A DNA stretch of 33,552 bases from Hespellia sp. (GCA_028689735.1 JAQVCP010000031.1:1-33552), one strand, 5' to 3'. Counted from the first letter of the stretch, positions 7,594-15,448 are shown. The notes: generated by a model from the sequence alone, not told the origin. Numbers and translations are program-made.

Positions 7594-9099
7594 TCACCTC
7601 TCTGTAATTTCCATCAGTATTTTCCTGTCTATCTTACCATTATTTGTCAGCGGCATTTTATCCACCTGATAAAATTTATTTGGCACCATATAAGGCGGAA
7701 GGGACTCACTTATTTTCCGAACAATCTCTTTTCTGTCAATATCACCTTCATAAAATGCAAGAATCCGGCTTTTTTTCTCATCGAAAATGCAGCACACTCT
7801 CACAATGGCATCAATTTTCTCTATATTTCCCTCAATTTCTCCCAACTCTATCCTGTGTCCCATATGCTTGATTTGAAAATCTTTTCTGGAACTAAAGCAA
7901 ATCTGATCATCCTCATCATAATAGCCCAGATCGCCCGTTCGGTACATAAGTTCGGGGTACTTCTGATTCAGCGGATTCTGGACAAAGACCTTTCTCGTCT
8001 GTTCCATGTTATTATAATATCCCAGAGCTAGTGCTGTTCCTGAAACACAGATTTCTCCTTGCCTGTTACGTTGCGTAACCAGTTCGTCCCCATCGAGAAG
8101 CATAACCTTTTCATTGGCAAATGGAATCCCTATCGGAAGTGTCTCTCCTATAGCAAACTCCTTTTTAATTATATAATAAGTACAATTGCATGTGATTTCT
8201 GTTGGACCATACAAATTCACATAAAGCGCATCCGGCAGATACTTTTTCCACAGATTCAGATGTTTTATGGGCATTACTTCCCCACTGAATAAAACCTTCT
8301 TCACAAAAGACGGAACCTTGTACTCAAACCCCTTCAAGGTTGTAATAATACAAAGTGCCGACACTGCCCATATTAATGTAGTAATTTTTCTCTCCTCTAA
8401 GAAATCAAGAAGTTTCGTTGGGAAGGAAAATAGCTTTTTCGGAATAATCTGTAAGGTGGCACCAGCCTTCAAAGCAGAGTAAATATCCTTTACTGACACA
8501 TCAAAATCAAACGGAGCCTGATTTCCAATCACATCCTCCTGGGTAATCCCAAATAATGGAACAAACTCATCTATAAAATCCAGTACGGATCGGTGACTTA
8601 CAATGACTCCCTTCGGTTTTCCTGTTGAACCCGAAGTAAAATTCGTATACAGGGGATCGATATCCGCTGCCTGTCTGCGCCGCTCCCAAAGCAGACAGGC
8701 ATCTTCTTCGCTGCTGGTAAGTTCCTCCTCACTTAGAATCTTTCCCGCAAACTCCAGTTTTTCAGCAAGTTCAGAACACTCTTCGTTTGTAATAAGAACC
8801 CGTGCATCCAGTGTATCTAAAATCTGCTGAATCCGCACAATGGGATGCTTTGGATCCAATGCCACATAAAAGCATCCGGCATGAACGATTCCCAGAAAGA
8901 TATTAAGCTCATCCACCCCTTTTTCCATCAGAACCGGGATGGGCTGCCTTGCCTGTGTATGCTTTGCCACTGCACTTCCTATCTTTCTCGCAGTTGACAG
9001 AAGTTCTGAAAAAGTACATTGCTTTTTCTCATCTGCCACTGCGATTTTGTCTGGATACTTTTCTGCTGAATTTTCTAAATATTCAAGTACATTTTTCAT
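7594..9099 (-). CDS. Stand-alone amino-acid adenylation enzyme (DltA/NRPS A-domain-like)
   Basis: Activates a carboxylic acid with ATP and loads it on the neighbouring carrier protein. The 501-aa length matches DltA. Core motifs are all present: NFTSGSTGKPKGV (153-165), FDFDVSVKDIY (197-207, with the amine-binding Asp equivalent at 200), YGPTE (297-301), YRTGDLG, and the catalytic C-terminal Lys489 in LTNNGKIDRK. Where DltA proteins carry Cys in the FLFCGE-type motif that helps select D-alanine, this protein has Ser272 (LFSGEV). The pocket may therefore accept another substrate. The start overlaps the upstream deacetylase stop as ATGA. Without pocket modelling the substrate cannot be named. 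It may be D-Ala, but beta-Ala, GABA, Glu or Asp are possible given the decarboxylase. Confidence 0.88.
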   Translation of the reverse strand: MKNVLEYLENSAEKYPDKIAVADEKKQCTFSELLSTARKIGSAVAKHTQARQPIPVLMEKGVDELNIFLGIVHAGCFYVALDPKHPIVRIQQILDTLDARVLITNEECSELAEKLEFAGKILSEEELTSSEEDACLLWERRRQAADIDPLYTNFTSGSTGKPKGVIVSHRSVLDFIDEFVPLFGITQEDVIGNQAPFDFDVSVKDIYSALKAGATLQIIPKKLFSFPTKLLDFLEERKITTLIWAVSALCIITTLKGFEYKVPSFVKKVLFSGEVMPIKHLNLWKKYLPDALYVNLYGPTEITCNCTYYIIKKEFAIGETLPIGIPFANEKVMLLDGDELVTQRNRQGEICVSGTALALGYYNNMEQTRKVFVQNPLNQKYPELMYRTGDLGYYDEDDQICFSSRKDFQIKHMGHRIELGEIEGNIEKIDAIVRVCCIFDEKKSRILAFYEGDIDRKEIVRKISESLPPYMVPNKFYQVDKMPLTNNGKIDRKILMEITER

Positions 9100-10001
9100 C
9101 CTATTTTCCTCTTAGTTGCCGCAATATATTCAATCTTTCTTCCTTTTGACAGGTGAAATTCTACAAATCCTTTTTTCACAAATTCTTCGCCAATCTCATC
9201 CTCCATTACAGAACCTGGATGAAAAAGGATCTCCAGTGTTCTCCCCTGTTTTTCCGAAAATTTCTCCATGTCTTTTTCAAGAATCATCATTCTCTTTTCA
9301 TCCATGCATCCACTCATAACCAGTCCCCACAGGTAAGTATCCGGCAAATGCATTTTTTTTAAACGATGCCTCACCGAAATTGCAAGAATCTTGATAATAA
9401 GATTCTTAATGATATTAACCGGAGAATATGTTTTGTACAACGAACCATGTTTTAAAAACGGAACCAGCGGCTCATCCGAATTGCGGATGAATTCTACTTC
9501 CAGTTCCTCATCTTTTATCACCTTTTGTAATGCATCAAAGACAATCGGTATCATATGAGTATGTTGATGGCTGTCCACACGCAAAATATAGGACTCGGGC
9601 ATTGCTTCCCGCACCCTCGCAATCTGTGCTGAAATCTCACGCTGGAACTGCTGCCGGATCTGAAGATATTTCCATGGAAGAAAAGAATAAATCAGACATT
9701 TTCCCCAAGTAAGATTGAAATATCCATTTTCATCCACAAGATTCGGTATTTTATCCTCCGGTGCCAGACAATGTCCCTCCATAAAATTCAAATGTACCGA
9801 TACCATCGGGCTCATATGTCCTGCCTCAACTTCCCTCTTATATAATGTCATACATCGTTCAAAACAGGACATATTCGGAATAATACTGATGCTGTCCAAC
9901 AGCCTTTTCTTACACAACCTGACGATATCCTGCGTGGCATGATAAGTGATTGCAAAGTCATCTGCATGGACATCGATTCCACCACCTTCAAATCCTAACA
10001 T
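9096..10001 (-). CDS. YdjC/ChbG/NaxD-like carbohydrate deacetylase
   Basis: A metal-dependent deacetylase for N-acetylated sugars. Family motifs are HADDF (12-16), SVHLN (68-72), DSHQHTH (143-149) and FHPG near 261, which together give the metal and catalytic residues. Relatives act on chitobiose (ChbG), on hopanoid amino sugars (HpnK) and on undecaprenyl-phosphate-GalNAc (Francisella NaxD). The gene directly follows a polyprenyl-phosphate sugar synthase, as a NaxD-type enzyme would, so a lipid-linked HexNAc substrate is the best inference. The ATG at 10001 is preferred because GGGGGA lies nine bases upstream. A GTG at 10010 overlaps the previous stop and has poor spacing. The stop overlaps the adenylation start (ATGA), showing tight coupling of sugar deacetylation with amino-acid activation. 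Confidence 0.85.
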   Translation of the reverse strand: MLGFEGGGIDVHADDFAITYHATQDIVRLCKKRLLDSISIIPNMSCFERCMTLYKREVEAGHMSPMVSVHLNFMEGHCLAPEDKIPNLVDENGYFNLTWGKCLIYSFLPWKYLQIRQQFQREISAQIARVREAMPESYILRVDSHQHTHMIPIVFDALQKVIKDEELEVEFIRNSDEPLVPFLKHGSLYKTYSPVNIIKNLIIKILAISVRHRLKKMHLPDTYLWGLVMSGCMDEKRMMILEKDMEKFSEKQGRTLEILFHPGSVMEDEIGEEFVKKGFVEFHLSKGRKIEYIAATKRKIG

Positions 10002-10006
10002 AAGGC

Positions 10007-10966
10007 TCACTCCCCCATCTCATCTTTTTGTTCCTCTTCCTTAGAAAGCACTTCCTTCATCACATACAAAGGCCGGTGTTTTGTCTCAATATATGTTTTG
10101 GAAAGATACTGTCCTAAAATGCCCATACACAACAGCTGTATTCCCGTGCCAAAAAGAAGCACACAGATTAAAGTCGGATAGCCTGCCACCGGATCACCAA
10201 AAAGCATCGTCTTGATAATGACCACAACCGCGGAGATAAAGGCAATGATACAGATTAGAGTTCCTAATATCGACGCAATGATCAATGGTTTTGTTGAAAA
10301 AGCAGCAATTCCATCCAATGCATATCTGAACAATCCCAGAAATGACCACTTTGTCGTTCCAAAAGCACGTTCCTCAACTTCGTATGGTATATAACATGTC
10401 TCAAACCCTACCCAGGAAAAAATACCTTTTGAAAACCGGCAGGATTCTGGAAGGGAAATGATTGCATCAGCCATTCTGCGTTTAAATGTTCTAAAATCAC
10501 TGGTGGACTGACGAATCTCTACATCACACATAGCATTCATAAGTTTATAGAATGAATTCTTAATTGCTGAAATCACCTTCCCCTCCGCCCGCTTATCCGG
10601 ATAAGCCGCTACGCAGTCATAATCTGGCTGCGTTTCCAGAATATTTAACATCTCGACAATATACTTTGGCCTCTGCTGCATATCAGCATCAACAATCGAA
10701 ATATAGTCACCCTTTGCAGCTTCCAGGCCTGCTATGATTCCTGCTTCTTTCCCGAAATTTCTGGAAAAATTCAAGATCTTTATTCTGTATGGAGAAGTTT
10801 TGTACAGATTCCTCAATTTCTCCATGGTACGATCACTACTTCCATCGTTAACGAAAATCAATTCCGTATCTTCTATCAGATTTCCAAAAGCTCTGACTGT
10901 ATCCTGATAAAACAAATCTATGTTGTTTTCCTCATTATAGCAAGGAATTATAACTGATAATTTCAT
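10007..10966 (-). CDS. GtrB/CsbB/FlmF2-like polyprenyl-phosphate glycosyltransferase (GT2)
   Basis: Transfers a sugar from a nucleotide sugar to undecaprenyl phosphate on the cytoplasmic face. The 319-aa protein has a GT2 domain with MKLSVIIPCYNEE, VNDGSSDRT, NFGKEAG and the catalytic VDADMQ. Two C-terminal TM segments (around 215-240 and 255-280) follow the GtrB pattern. The ATG at 10966 is chosen because it follows the GT-C stop by 4 bp with AAAGGA upstream. The longer frame begins inside the GT-C gene. Neighbours are a GtrII-type GT-C protein before it and a deacetylase after it. The sugar is therefore probably an N-acetylhexosamine that is deacetylated once lipid-linked (inference). No GtcA-like flippase is seen next to it. 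Confidence 0.9.
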   Translation of the reverse strand: MKLSVIIPCYNEENNIDLFYQDTVRAFGNLIEDTELIFVNDGSSDRTMEKLRNLYKTSPYRIKILNFSRNFGKEAGIIAGLEAAKGDYISIVDADMQQRPKYIVEMLNILETQPDYDCVAAYPDKRAEGKVISAIKNSFYKLMNAMCDVEIRQSTSDFRTFKRRMADAIISLPESCRFSKGIFSWVGFETCYIPYEVEERAFGTTKWSFLGLFRYALDGIAAFSTKPLIIASILGTLICIIAFISAVVVIIKTMLFGDPVAGYPTLICVLLFGTGIQLLCMGILGQYLSKTYIETKHRPLYVMKEVLSKEEEQKDEMGE

Positions 10967-10970
10967 TTTG

Positions 10971-12506
10971 TCATTTCCTTTCGCCGCTGTTGATTCCTTC
11001 TCTGTTTCCAAGATTAACTATCACATAATCTCCCTCATCCTGAATACATCCCTTTTCCGGCCATTCTGGCATTTCTTTCACCAAAGTCTGTGCTTCTATG
11101 GCTTGTTCCTCTTTTGGCTGCAAATAATCATACCCATTTATAGTTGCAAGCTTTTGAAGATTATCCGATGACCAGAAATAATTCGGTGGATACTCTGTGT
11201 ACATATCAAAATAAGAAAAACCAAACATTTCGATTTTACTATAACATGCACCGTTTAATGGTGCCTCCCATTTCCCATAAAAAATAATTGATTTGTCACT
11301 GTAATCAATCCCCTCATCATTGATACTCTCAAGTAATGACTGCAGTTTTCTGCAATCCTGATCATATCTCACATCGTCCGTATACCACAATCTAAGTGTT
11401 GCCTGACATTGCTGTACAACGAAAACCGTCGCAAGTACATAGACAATAATTCTGGCACACTTGGGTGCAATCTGTTCTTTTTCACAAAATGAGAGTAGGT
11501 ACATTGCCCCTCCTCCTATCACAAAAGGAAGCACATACTGGCTGCGGTAAACCAATGTATTCCCAGTGACAATCACTTCCGCAAACGGCACTGCCAGTAA
11601 TGCCAGAAATACTACTATCCGAAACCAGTTTATCTTGATTTTCTTTTTCACCATGGCAATAAAAATCAAGAAGCTCCCAATAATCAGACAAGAAAATGCT
11701 ACGTTGAACATCCGGTATCCGATAATCATCACGCCAATACTTTTCGCAATATTTAACAGGCATTGTGCTGCACTGACCGTCCCCCACAATATGGAATATT
11801 CTTTTTCGACCTCATTATTGAAGAACAACGACATAATGAGTAATAAAAATGCTACCGCACCCAAAAAGCTCACAATAAGCTTCACGCATATAATCTGACT
11901 TTCCTTTTTGCTATATGTCTGCTTAAGAAGCAAATACCCAATAAGTGCTCCCGCAATGTACAGAATAATGTTCGTTTCATAACATGAGAAGCTCCAACAC
12001 ATCAAAAACAAACCAACAACAAGTGCAATTATATTGTTTTCTTTCAGCCAGTAAAAGACAGCCAAAAGCGCCAGTGCAATTAACAAGATAGAAAATGCTA
12101 TCTCAAATTCCTGCAATTTAAAGAACCACTGGAAAGCAAAAAAAGGATGCGTAATGAATAATCCGCAAAAGATAAAATAGTTCATTTTTTTTTCGCTTAT
12201 ATAAGAAAACACAAAAGAAAAGGTCATAAGAAAAACTATGATTGTAAAATAGCAGAGAACTCCCGATATATATGGATTGAACCATCGCGTTTGAAAAATG
12301 CTTCTGATGAGTACTAGACCCCACCGCCCTATGACCAGCCAGTCAATATCTGAATATGGATTACAAATCACCTTGTCCGTGTCTACAGAAATAGCATGGG
12401 CAAAAATCCTGCACCCAAAAACCACTGCGACTAAAACCAAATTAAAAAGCAGCAGCTTTAAATTATTCTTATAGAATTCTCCATATTTTTTATAAATTGA
12501 TTTCAT
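10971..12506 (-). CDS. GtrII/GtrC-like GT-C family membrane glycosyltransferase
   Basis: An integral membrane protein of 511 aa with about 10-12 TM segments. It probably transfers a sugar from a polyprenyl-phosphate carrier to a polymer outside the membrane. An early extracellular acidic pair (Asp42, Asp44 in SVDTDK) followed by GRWG (60-63) fits the phage glucosyltransferase GtrII pattern and GT-C catalysis. It shares these marks, its length and the C-terminal pattern MPEWPEKGCI with the plus-strand protein at 18318-19853, so the two are probably paralogues. AAAGGGG lies before the ATG. It is the first gene of the operon that continues through the polyprenyl-P-sugar synthase, deacetylase and Dlt-like genes. 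The donor lipid is probably the product of the next two genes. Confidence 0.8.
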   Translation of the reverse strand: MKSIYKKYGEFYKNNLKLLLFNLVLVAVVFGCRIFAHAISVDTDKVICNPYSDIDWLVIGRWGLVLIRSIFQTRWFNPYISGVLCYFTIIVFLMTFSFVFSYISEKKMNYFIFCGLFITHPFFAFQWFFKLQEFEIAFSILLIALALLAVFYWLKENNIIALVVGLFLMCWSFSCYETNIILYIAGALIGYLLLKQTYSKKESQIICVKLIVSFLGAVAFLLLIMSLFFNNEVEKEYSILWGTVSAAQCLLNIAKSIGVMIIGYRMFNVAFSCLIIGSFLIFIAMVKKKIKINWFRIVVFLALLAVPFAEVIVTGNTLVYRSQYVLPFVIGGGAMYLLSFCEKEQIAPKCARIIVYVLATVFVVQQCQATLRLWYTDDVRYDQDCRKLQSLLESINDEGIDYSDKSIIFYGKWEAPLNGACYSKIEMFGFSYFDMYTEYPPNYFWSSDNLQKLATINGYDYLQPKEEQAIEAQTLVKEMPEWPEKGCIQDEGDYVIVNLGNREGINSGERK

Positions 12507-12541
12507 TGTTAGCCCCTTTAATATAGTGTATCATTTCCCAC

Positions 12542-12581
12542 AAAAAACTTAGGGCCAGATGTAGTTCTCTCCATCCAACCC
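12542..12581 (-). terminator. Rho-independent terminator after the cohesin-domain gene
   Basis: A 10-bp RNA stem, including three G-U pairs, forms between 12572-12581 and 12552-12561 with a 10-nt loop. On the minus strand it is followed, after TAA, by G and a T-run (12542-12547). It lies 36 bp upstream of the GT-C start. The next operon therefore needs either a promoter squeezed into the 35 bp after it or read-through. An extended -10-like TGATACACT sits at about 12526-12534 on the minus strand, but no good -35 was found. Confidence 0.72.
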
Positions 12582-12649
12582 TATTGTGTCTCTTATGTAA
12601 CATCCTTAATTCTGAATGCTGGCGCGTTCTCTTTATATTGACAACTTAT

Positions 12650-13993
12650 TTAGTCTAGATCGATAAAATCTACTTTAAAATCATCATCGTATTCGTCATC
12701 ATCATACTCTTCATCGTCATCGTAGTATTCGTCGTCATCATACCCATCATCGTCGTACTCTTCATCGTCAAAATACTCATCATTCTTTTTCTGCTTACTC
12801 TTTGAAATCTTTCTATCTGCTTTCTTTGCTGAAACAATTTCATCTGAAGCTTCTGGAATATCGTACTCATCATATAAGTCATCCAATTCCTGATTCCTAT
12901 GGCTCAGCTTTACAGCTATCACTACGATAATAATCAATAATAACAGGAAAATCCCCCATACAACAGCTAACACAATTGGTAATTTATCATTGATCAAATC
13001 AGAAATCTTGTCTGACAGACCTTTTTTCGTCTGATCAGTCGTTGTTGTCGGTACCGAATATCTCTGATATGTAGATTGAACTGAATCATACTGATAATAA
13101 CTTTCCGTTCCATCATTACATCTCGCATATACTAAAAAGAACTCAGTATCTTCTGTATTCTGCCATGCTTTAAAATCTTTACCATTTACAGACATTGTAG
13201 TTTCTTTGAACTGACTTGGAAGTTTCGCACTCGCTGTCGGGTCCATCAGAAAAACAGTCCGTTCATCAGAAATATCAATCATCTCTGTCTTCTGAAACGT
13301 GGCATTGCTTGAATTGTACAGAAAATAATCTGAGGTGCCATTAGCATCCTGCAGATAAAACAAATAGTGTTCCGCAGAATCAACCATACATTTGCGGTTA
13401 ACGCCTTCTATTTCTAACTCACTTGCCGTATACCCAGATGGAATGATTGCCTCGCTGAAATTCTCATTGATAGTATAGGAAGTCCCATCCACTTCAACGG
13501 AAAGAGAGTCCCCACTTGCTGTTGCTCCCGGAGTTTGGGCCGTTGTACTGGTGCCATCGCCTGCTCCGATTGTTACAGTCGAATTCCCTGTAGACAATGT
13601 CAGTGTCTCGTCGTTGTACAAATATGCAGTGTAGTTCGACACATCAATGGTAGCTGTTCCCTCTGCTAACGCTTTGAATGTCATACTATAAGCTAATTCA
13701 CTTACAGTTCCATCACCCGTTGTAGAAAGCGCAACGCTTCCATTTCCACCTGTTGCATTTGTTCCATTGATGAATTCAAGCATCGCCGGATCATATGTCA
13801 CATTGACGTTTCCGTCACCAATTGCTTCACCTGCCGTATTCATCTTAACATCAACCGTAAATTCTGCACCATTCGTTGTTGTCGGATCTGAAAACTGTAA
13901 AGTTCCTTCTGCCGCCATAGAAATCATGGAAAAACATGGGGCCAATAGACAAATGGAAAGTAGTGCTGCGCAGATTTTCTTTTTTGTATTCAT
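12650..13993 (-). CDS. Secreted cohesin-domain protein with C-terminal TM and acidic cytoplasmic tail
   Basis: Function unknown. The 447-aa protein has a signal peptide (1-28, cleavage near SMAAEG) and a cohesin-like beta-sandwich domain (about 31-143, with VTYDPAMLEF and FKALAEGTATI typical of the fold). A Thr/Ser-rich linker, a second extracellular region (about 165-315), one TM segment (338-363) and a basic then extremely acidic Asp/Tyr/Glu tail (370-447) follow. Topology should be outside-in with a cytoplasmic tail. The ATG at 13993 has GGGAG upstream and starts a perfect signal peptide. An open frame extending further 5' runs into the repetitive tail of the LCP gene and is spurious. It lies 31 bp after the LCP gene, so the two are co-transcribed. 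A scaffold or partner of the ligase is possible but unproven. No dockerin is seen in the window. Confidence 0.8.
   Translation of the reverse strand: MNTKKKICAALLSICLLAPCFSMISMAAEGTLQFSDPTTTNGAEFTVDVKMNTAGEAIGDGNVNVTYDPAMLEFINGTNATGGNGSVALSTTGDGTVSELAYSMTFKALAEGTATIDVSNYTAYLYNDETLTLSTGNSTVTIGAGDGTSTTAQTPGATASGDSLSVEVDGTSYTINENFSEAIIPSGYTASELEIEGVNRKCMVDSAEHYLFYLQDANGTSDYFLYNSSNATFQKTEMIDISDERTVFLMDPTASAKLPSQFKETTMSVNGKDFKAWQNTEDTEFFLVYARCNDGTESYYQYDSVQSTYQRYSVPTTTTDQTKKGLSDKISDLINDKLPIVLAVVWGIFLLLLIIIVVIAVKLSHRNQELDDLYDEYDIPEASDEIVSAKKADRKISKSKQKKNDEYFDDEEYDDDGYDDDEYYDDDEEYDDDEYDDDFKVDFIDLD
12675..12780 (-). repeat. Low-complexity GAT/GAC/GAA-rich stretch encoding the acidic tail
   Basis: Degenerate trinucleotide repeats of TCATC/TCGTC type on the plus strand encode runs of Asp with interspersed Tyr and Glu. 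The tract is long enough to be prone to replication slippage, so tail length may vary between strains. It lies inside the cohesin-domain gene. Confidence 0.7.
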
Positions 13994-14024
13994 AGTTATC
14001 TCCCTTGCATTTTCAACTTCAAAA

Positions 14025-15332
14025 CTAGTATTCATCTTCATCATAGTCGCTACCAGAGTTTGAATTGTTGTTCGAATCGTAATCACTGTCATCGTTGCTG
14101 GAGCTATTCGAGCTGTCATAGTCGCTGGTACTATTCGAGCTGTCATAACTGCTTGAGCTGTCATAATCTGAATCATAATCAGAGCTGCTTTCCGAGCTAT
14201 CATAATTACTTTCATTCGTCGATGAATCACTTAGTCCCGCTACTTTATTCTCTATTGTCGAACTAATCGCTGTAACAGTGCTTGACGGTGTATACCCATC
14301 ATCGCCAAACAGAAATTGATGTAGCGTAACCACATTGCTCTGCAGTGTAACAGGAATAACAGAACTTCCCACACCAGTCAGCGTAGCAAAATTCTTGTTG
14401 TCCGGGAATCCGGTCGTTTCACCTAGTTGATAAGACTTTATATCTTTTGCATAAGCAAGAATCTCCGGTAATGTGAAATTCGTAGATACCTTCGGGAACA
14501 CCGAATCAATAATCTTATTAAGGGAAGATAACTTGGCTGTCTGCAGTTTTTCAACCACCTTGGTAATTACATCACGCTGCCGTTCCGTTCTTCTGAAATC
14601 ATCACCTGTTGTATATCGAATTCTACAATACGCCGTTGCCTGTGTTCCGTTAAGGAGCTGCGGTCCCGGTCCCCCAATATCCGGCGAATAGATTCCTGTA
14701 TTTTTCTGGATTTCTTCCGAATATCCATTTACATAAAATACTTCCTCCTCCTGAACATCAATCTCAATTCCGCCAAGTGCATCTATCAAATCTACCAAAG
14801 CAGAAAAATCCACTGTCACATAATGGTCAATATCCATGTCGAGATTACGGTTCAATAATGCCATTGCCTCTTTCGGTCCACCTTCTGCACCCTCGTTGAT
14901 AATTCCTGTGGAATATGCAGAATTCGCTTTATTGTAAGACCCATCTGACTGTTCTAAGAGAGTGTCCCTGTAAACGGAAGCCAGTTTTACCTCTTTCGTT
15001 TCTCGGTTAAGGCTTGCAACAATAATTGTATCACTTCGCGTCCCATCAACACTGCCATCGGCTCTGGTATCCACACCAAACAGTGCAATATTCATATATC
15101 CGGTTCCATCTAAGCCGCTCGCTTCTATCTCGTCCGAAATACTAAGCTCATCAGCATTAATTTTAGTTGTCTCTATCTTGCTATATTTATTCGCAGCATA
15201 TATTACGCCCGAAGTAATTACACCAATCAAGACAACCGCTAAAATAGTCGTGATCTTCCTCGCTATCGGCCACGATGCAAAGCCTCTTCTCCGTCTACTC
15301 CCGCGACGGCGTCTACGTCTCCTATTTGCCAT
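14025..15332 (-). CDS. LytR-CpsA-Psr (LCP) family cell-wall polymer ligase
   Basis: LCP enzymes move undecaprenyl-pyrophosphate-linked wall polymers onto peptidoglycan. The 435-aa protein has a strongly basic N-terminus (Arg-rich 4-16), one TM segment (about 27-47) and an extracellular LCP domain (about 75-320). Key residues are Asp88 and Arg90 in GVDTRADG, Arg99 and Asp101 in GTRSDTI, and Arg122 and Asp123 in VYRDT, with the RIRYTTGDDFRRTERQ segment further on. A C-terminal region (about 360-435) is a Ser/Asp/Tyr/Asn low-complexity tail, unusual for the family. The start has AAAGGA and a promoter at 15378-15406. Located in a polysaccharide locus with an ABC exporter, it probably anchors the polymer made here. 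Confidence 0.93.
   Translation of the reverse strand: MANRRRRRRRGSRRRRGFASWPIARKITTILAVVLIGVITSGVIYAANKYSKIETTKINADELSISDEIEASGLDGTGYMNIALFGVDTRADGSVDGTRSDTIIVASLNRETKEVKLASVYRDTLLEQSDGSYNKANSAYSTGIINEGAEGGPKEAMALLNRNLDMDIDHYVTVDFSALVDLIDALGGIEIDVQEEEVFYVNGYSEEIQKNTGIYSPDIGGPGPQLLNGTQATAYCRIRYTTGDDFRRTERQRDVITKVVEKLQTAKLSSLNKIIDSVFPKVSTNFTLPEILAYAKDIKSYQLGETTGFPDNKNFATLTGVGSSVIPVTLQSNVVTLHQFLFGDDGYTPSSTVTAISSTIENKVAGLSDSSTNESNYDSSESSSDYDSDYDSSSSYDSSNSTSDYDSSNSSSNDDSDYDSNNNSNSGSDYDEDEY
14040..14215 (-). repeat. Degenerate repeats encoding the Ser/Asp/Tyr tail of the LCP protein
   Basis: Near-identical units, for example TATTCGAGCTGTCATA at about 14104 and 14131, recur with 27-bp spacing and further diverged copies. 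They encode YDSSNS-type repeats. The repeat also opens long false reading frames in the other phases. Confidence 0.7.
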
Positions 15333-15377
15333 AATGTATCCTTTCTCATTTTCCGTATTTGTATCAAATTACACTTT

Positions 15378-15406
15378 ATCATACAATATTTTATATAAAA
15401 CATCAA
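15378..15406 (-). promoter_or_regulatory. Sigma-A-type promoter upstream of the LCP gene
   Basis: On the minus strand, -35 TTGATG (15401-15406) and -10 TATGAT (15378-15383) are 17 bp apart, about 46 bp before the LCP start codon. It allows LCP and cohesin-gene expression independent of the upstream glycosyltransferase genes. No terminator is seen between those genes and this promoter. Confidence 0.65.
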
Positions 15407-15448
15407 TGAATTTTTCATGAATTTTGCTGTTCACGGCCTAAACTTGCA

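Noticed and set aside
7474-8031. 185-codon plus-strand frame opposite the adenylation and decarboxylase genes
   Set aside because: Antisense shadow crossing two clear genes, with no domain.
3605-9099. Ordinary D-alanylation (dlt) operon
   Set aside because: Gene order differs (A, decarboxylase, C, B, D), a decarboxylase is inserted, and the D-Ala-selecting Cys of DltA is Ser.
13994-14230. 5' extension of the cohesin-domain reading frame into the LCP gene
   Set aside because: It reads the repeat region of the LCP tail in another phase and gives Met/Ile/Thr-rich nonsense. A good ribosome site and signal peptide begin at 13993.
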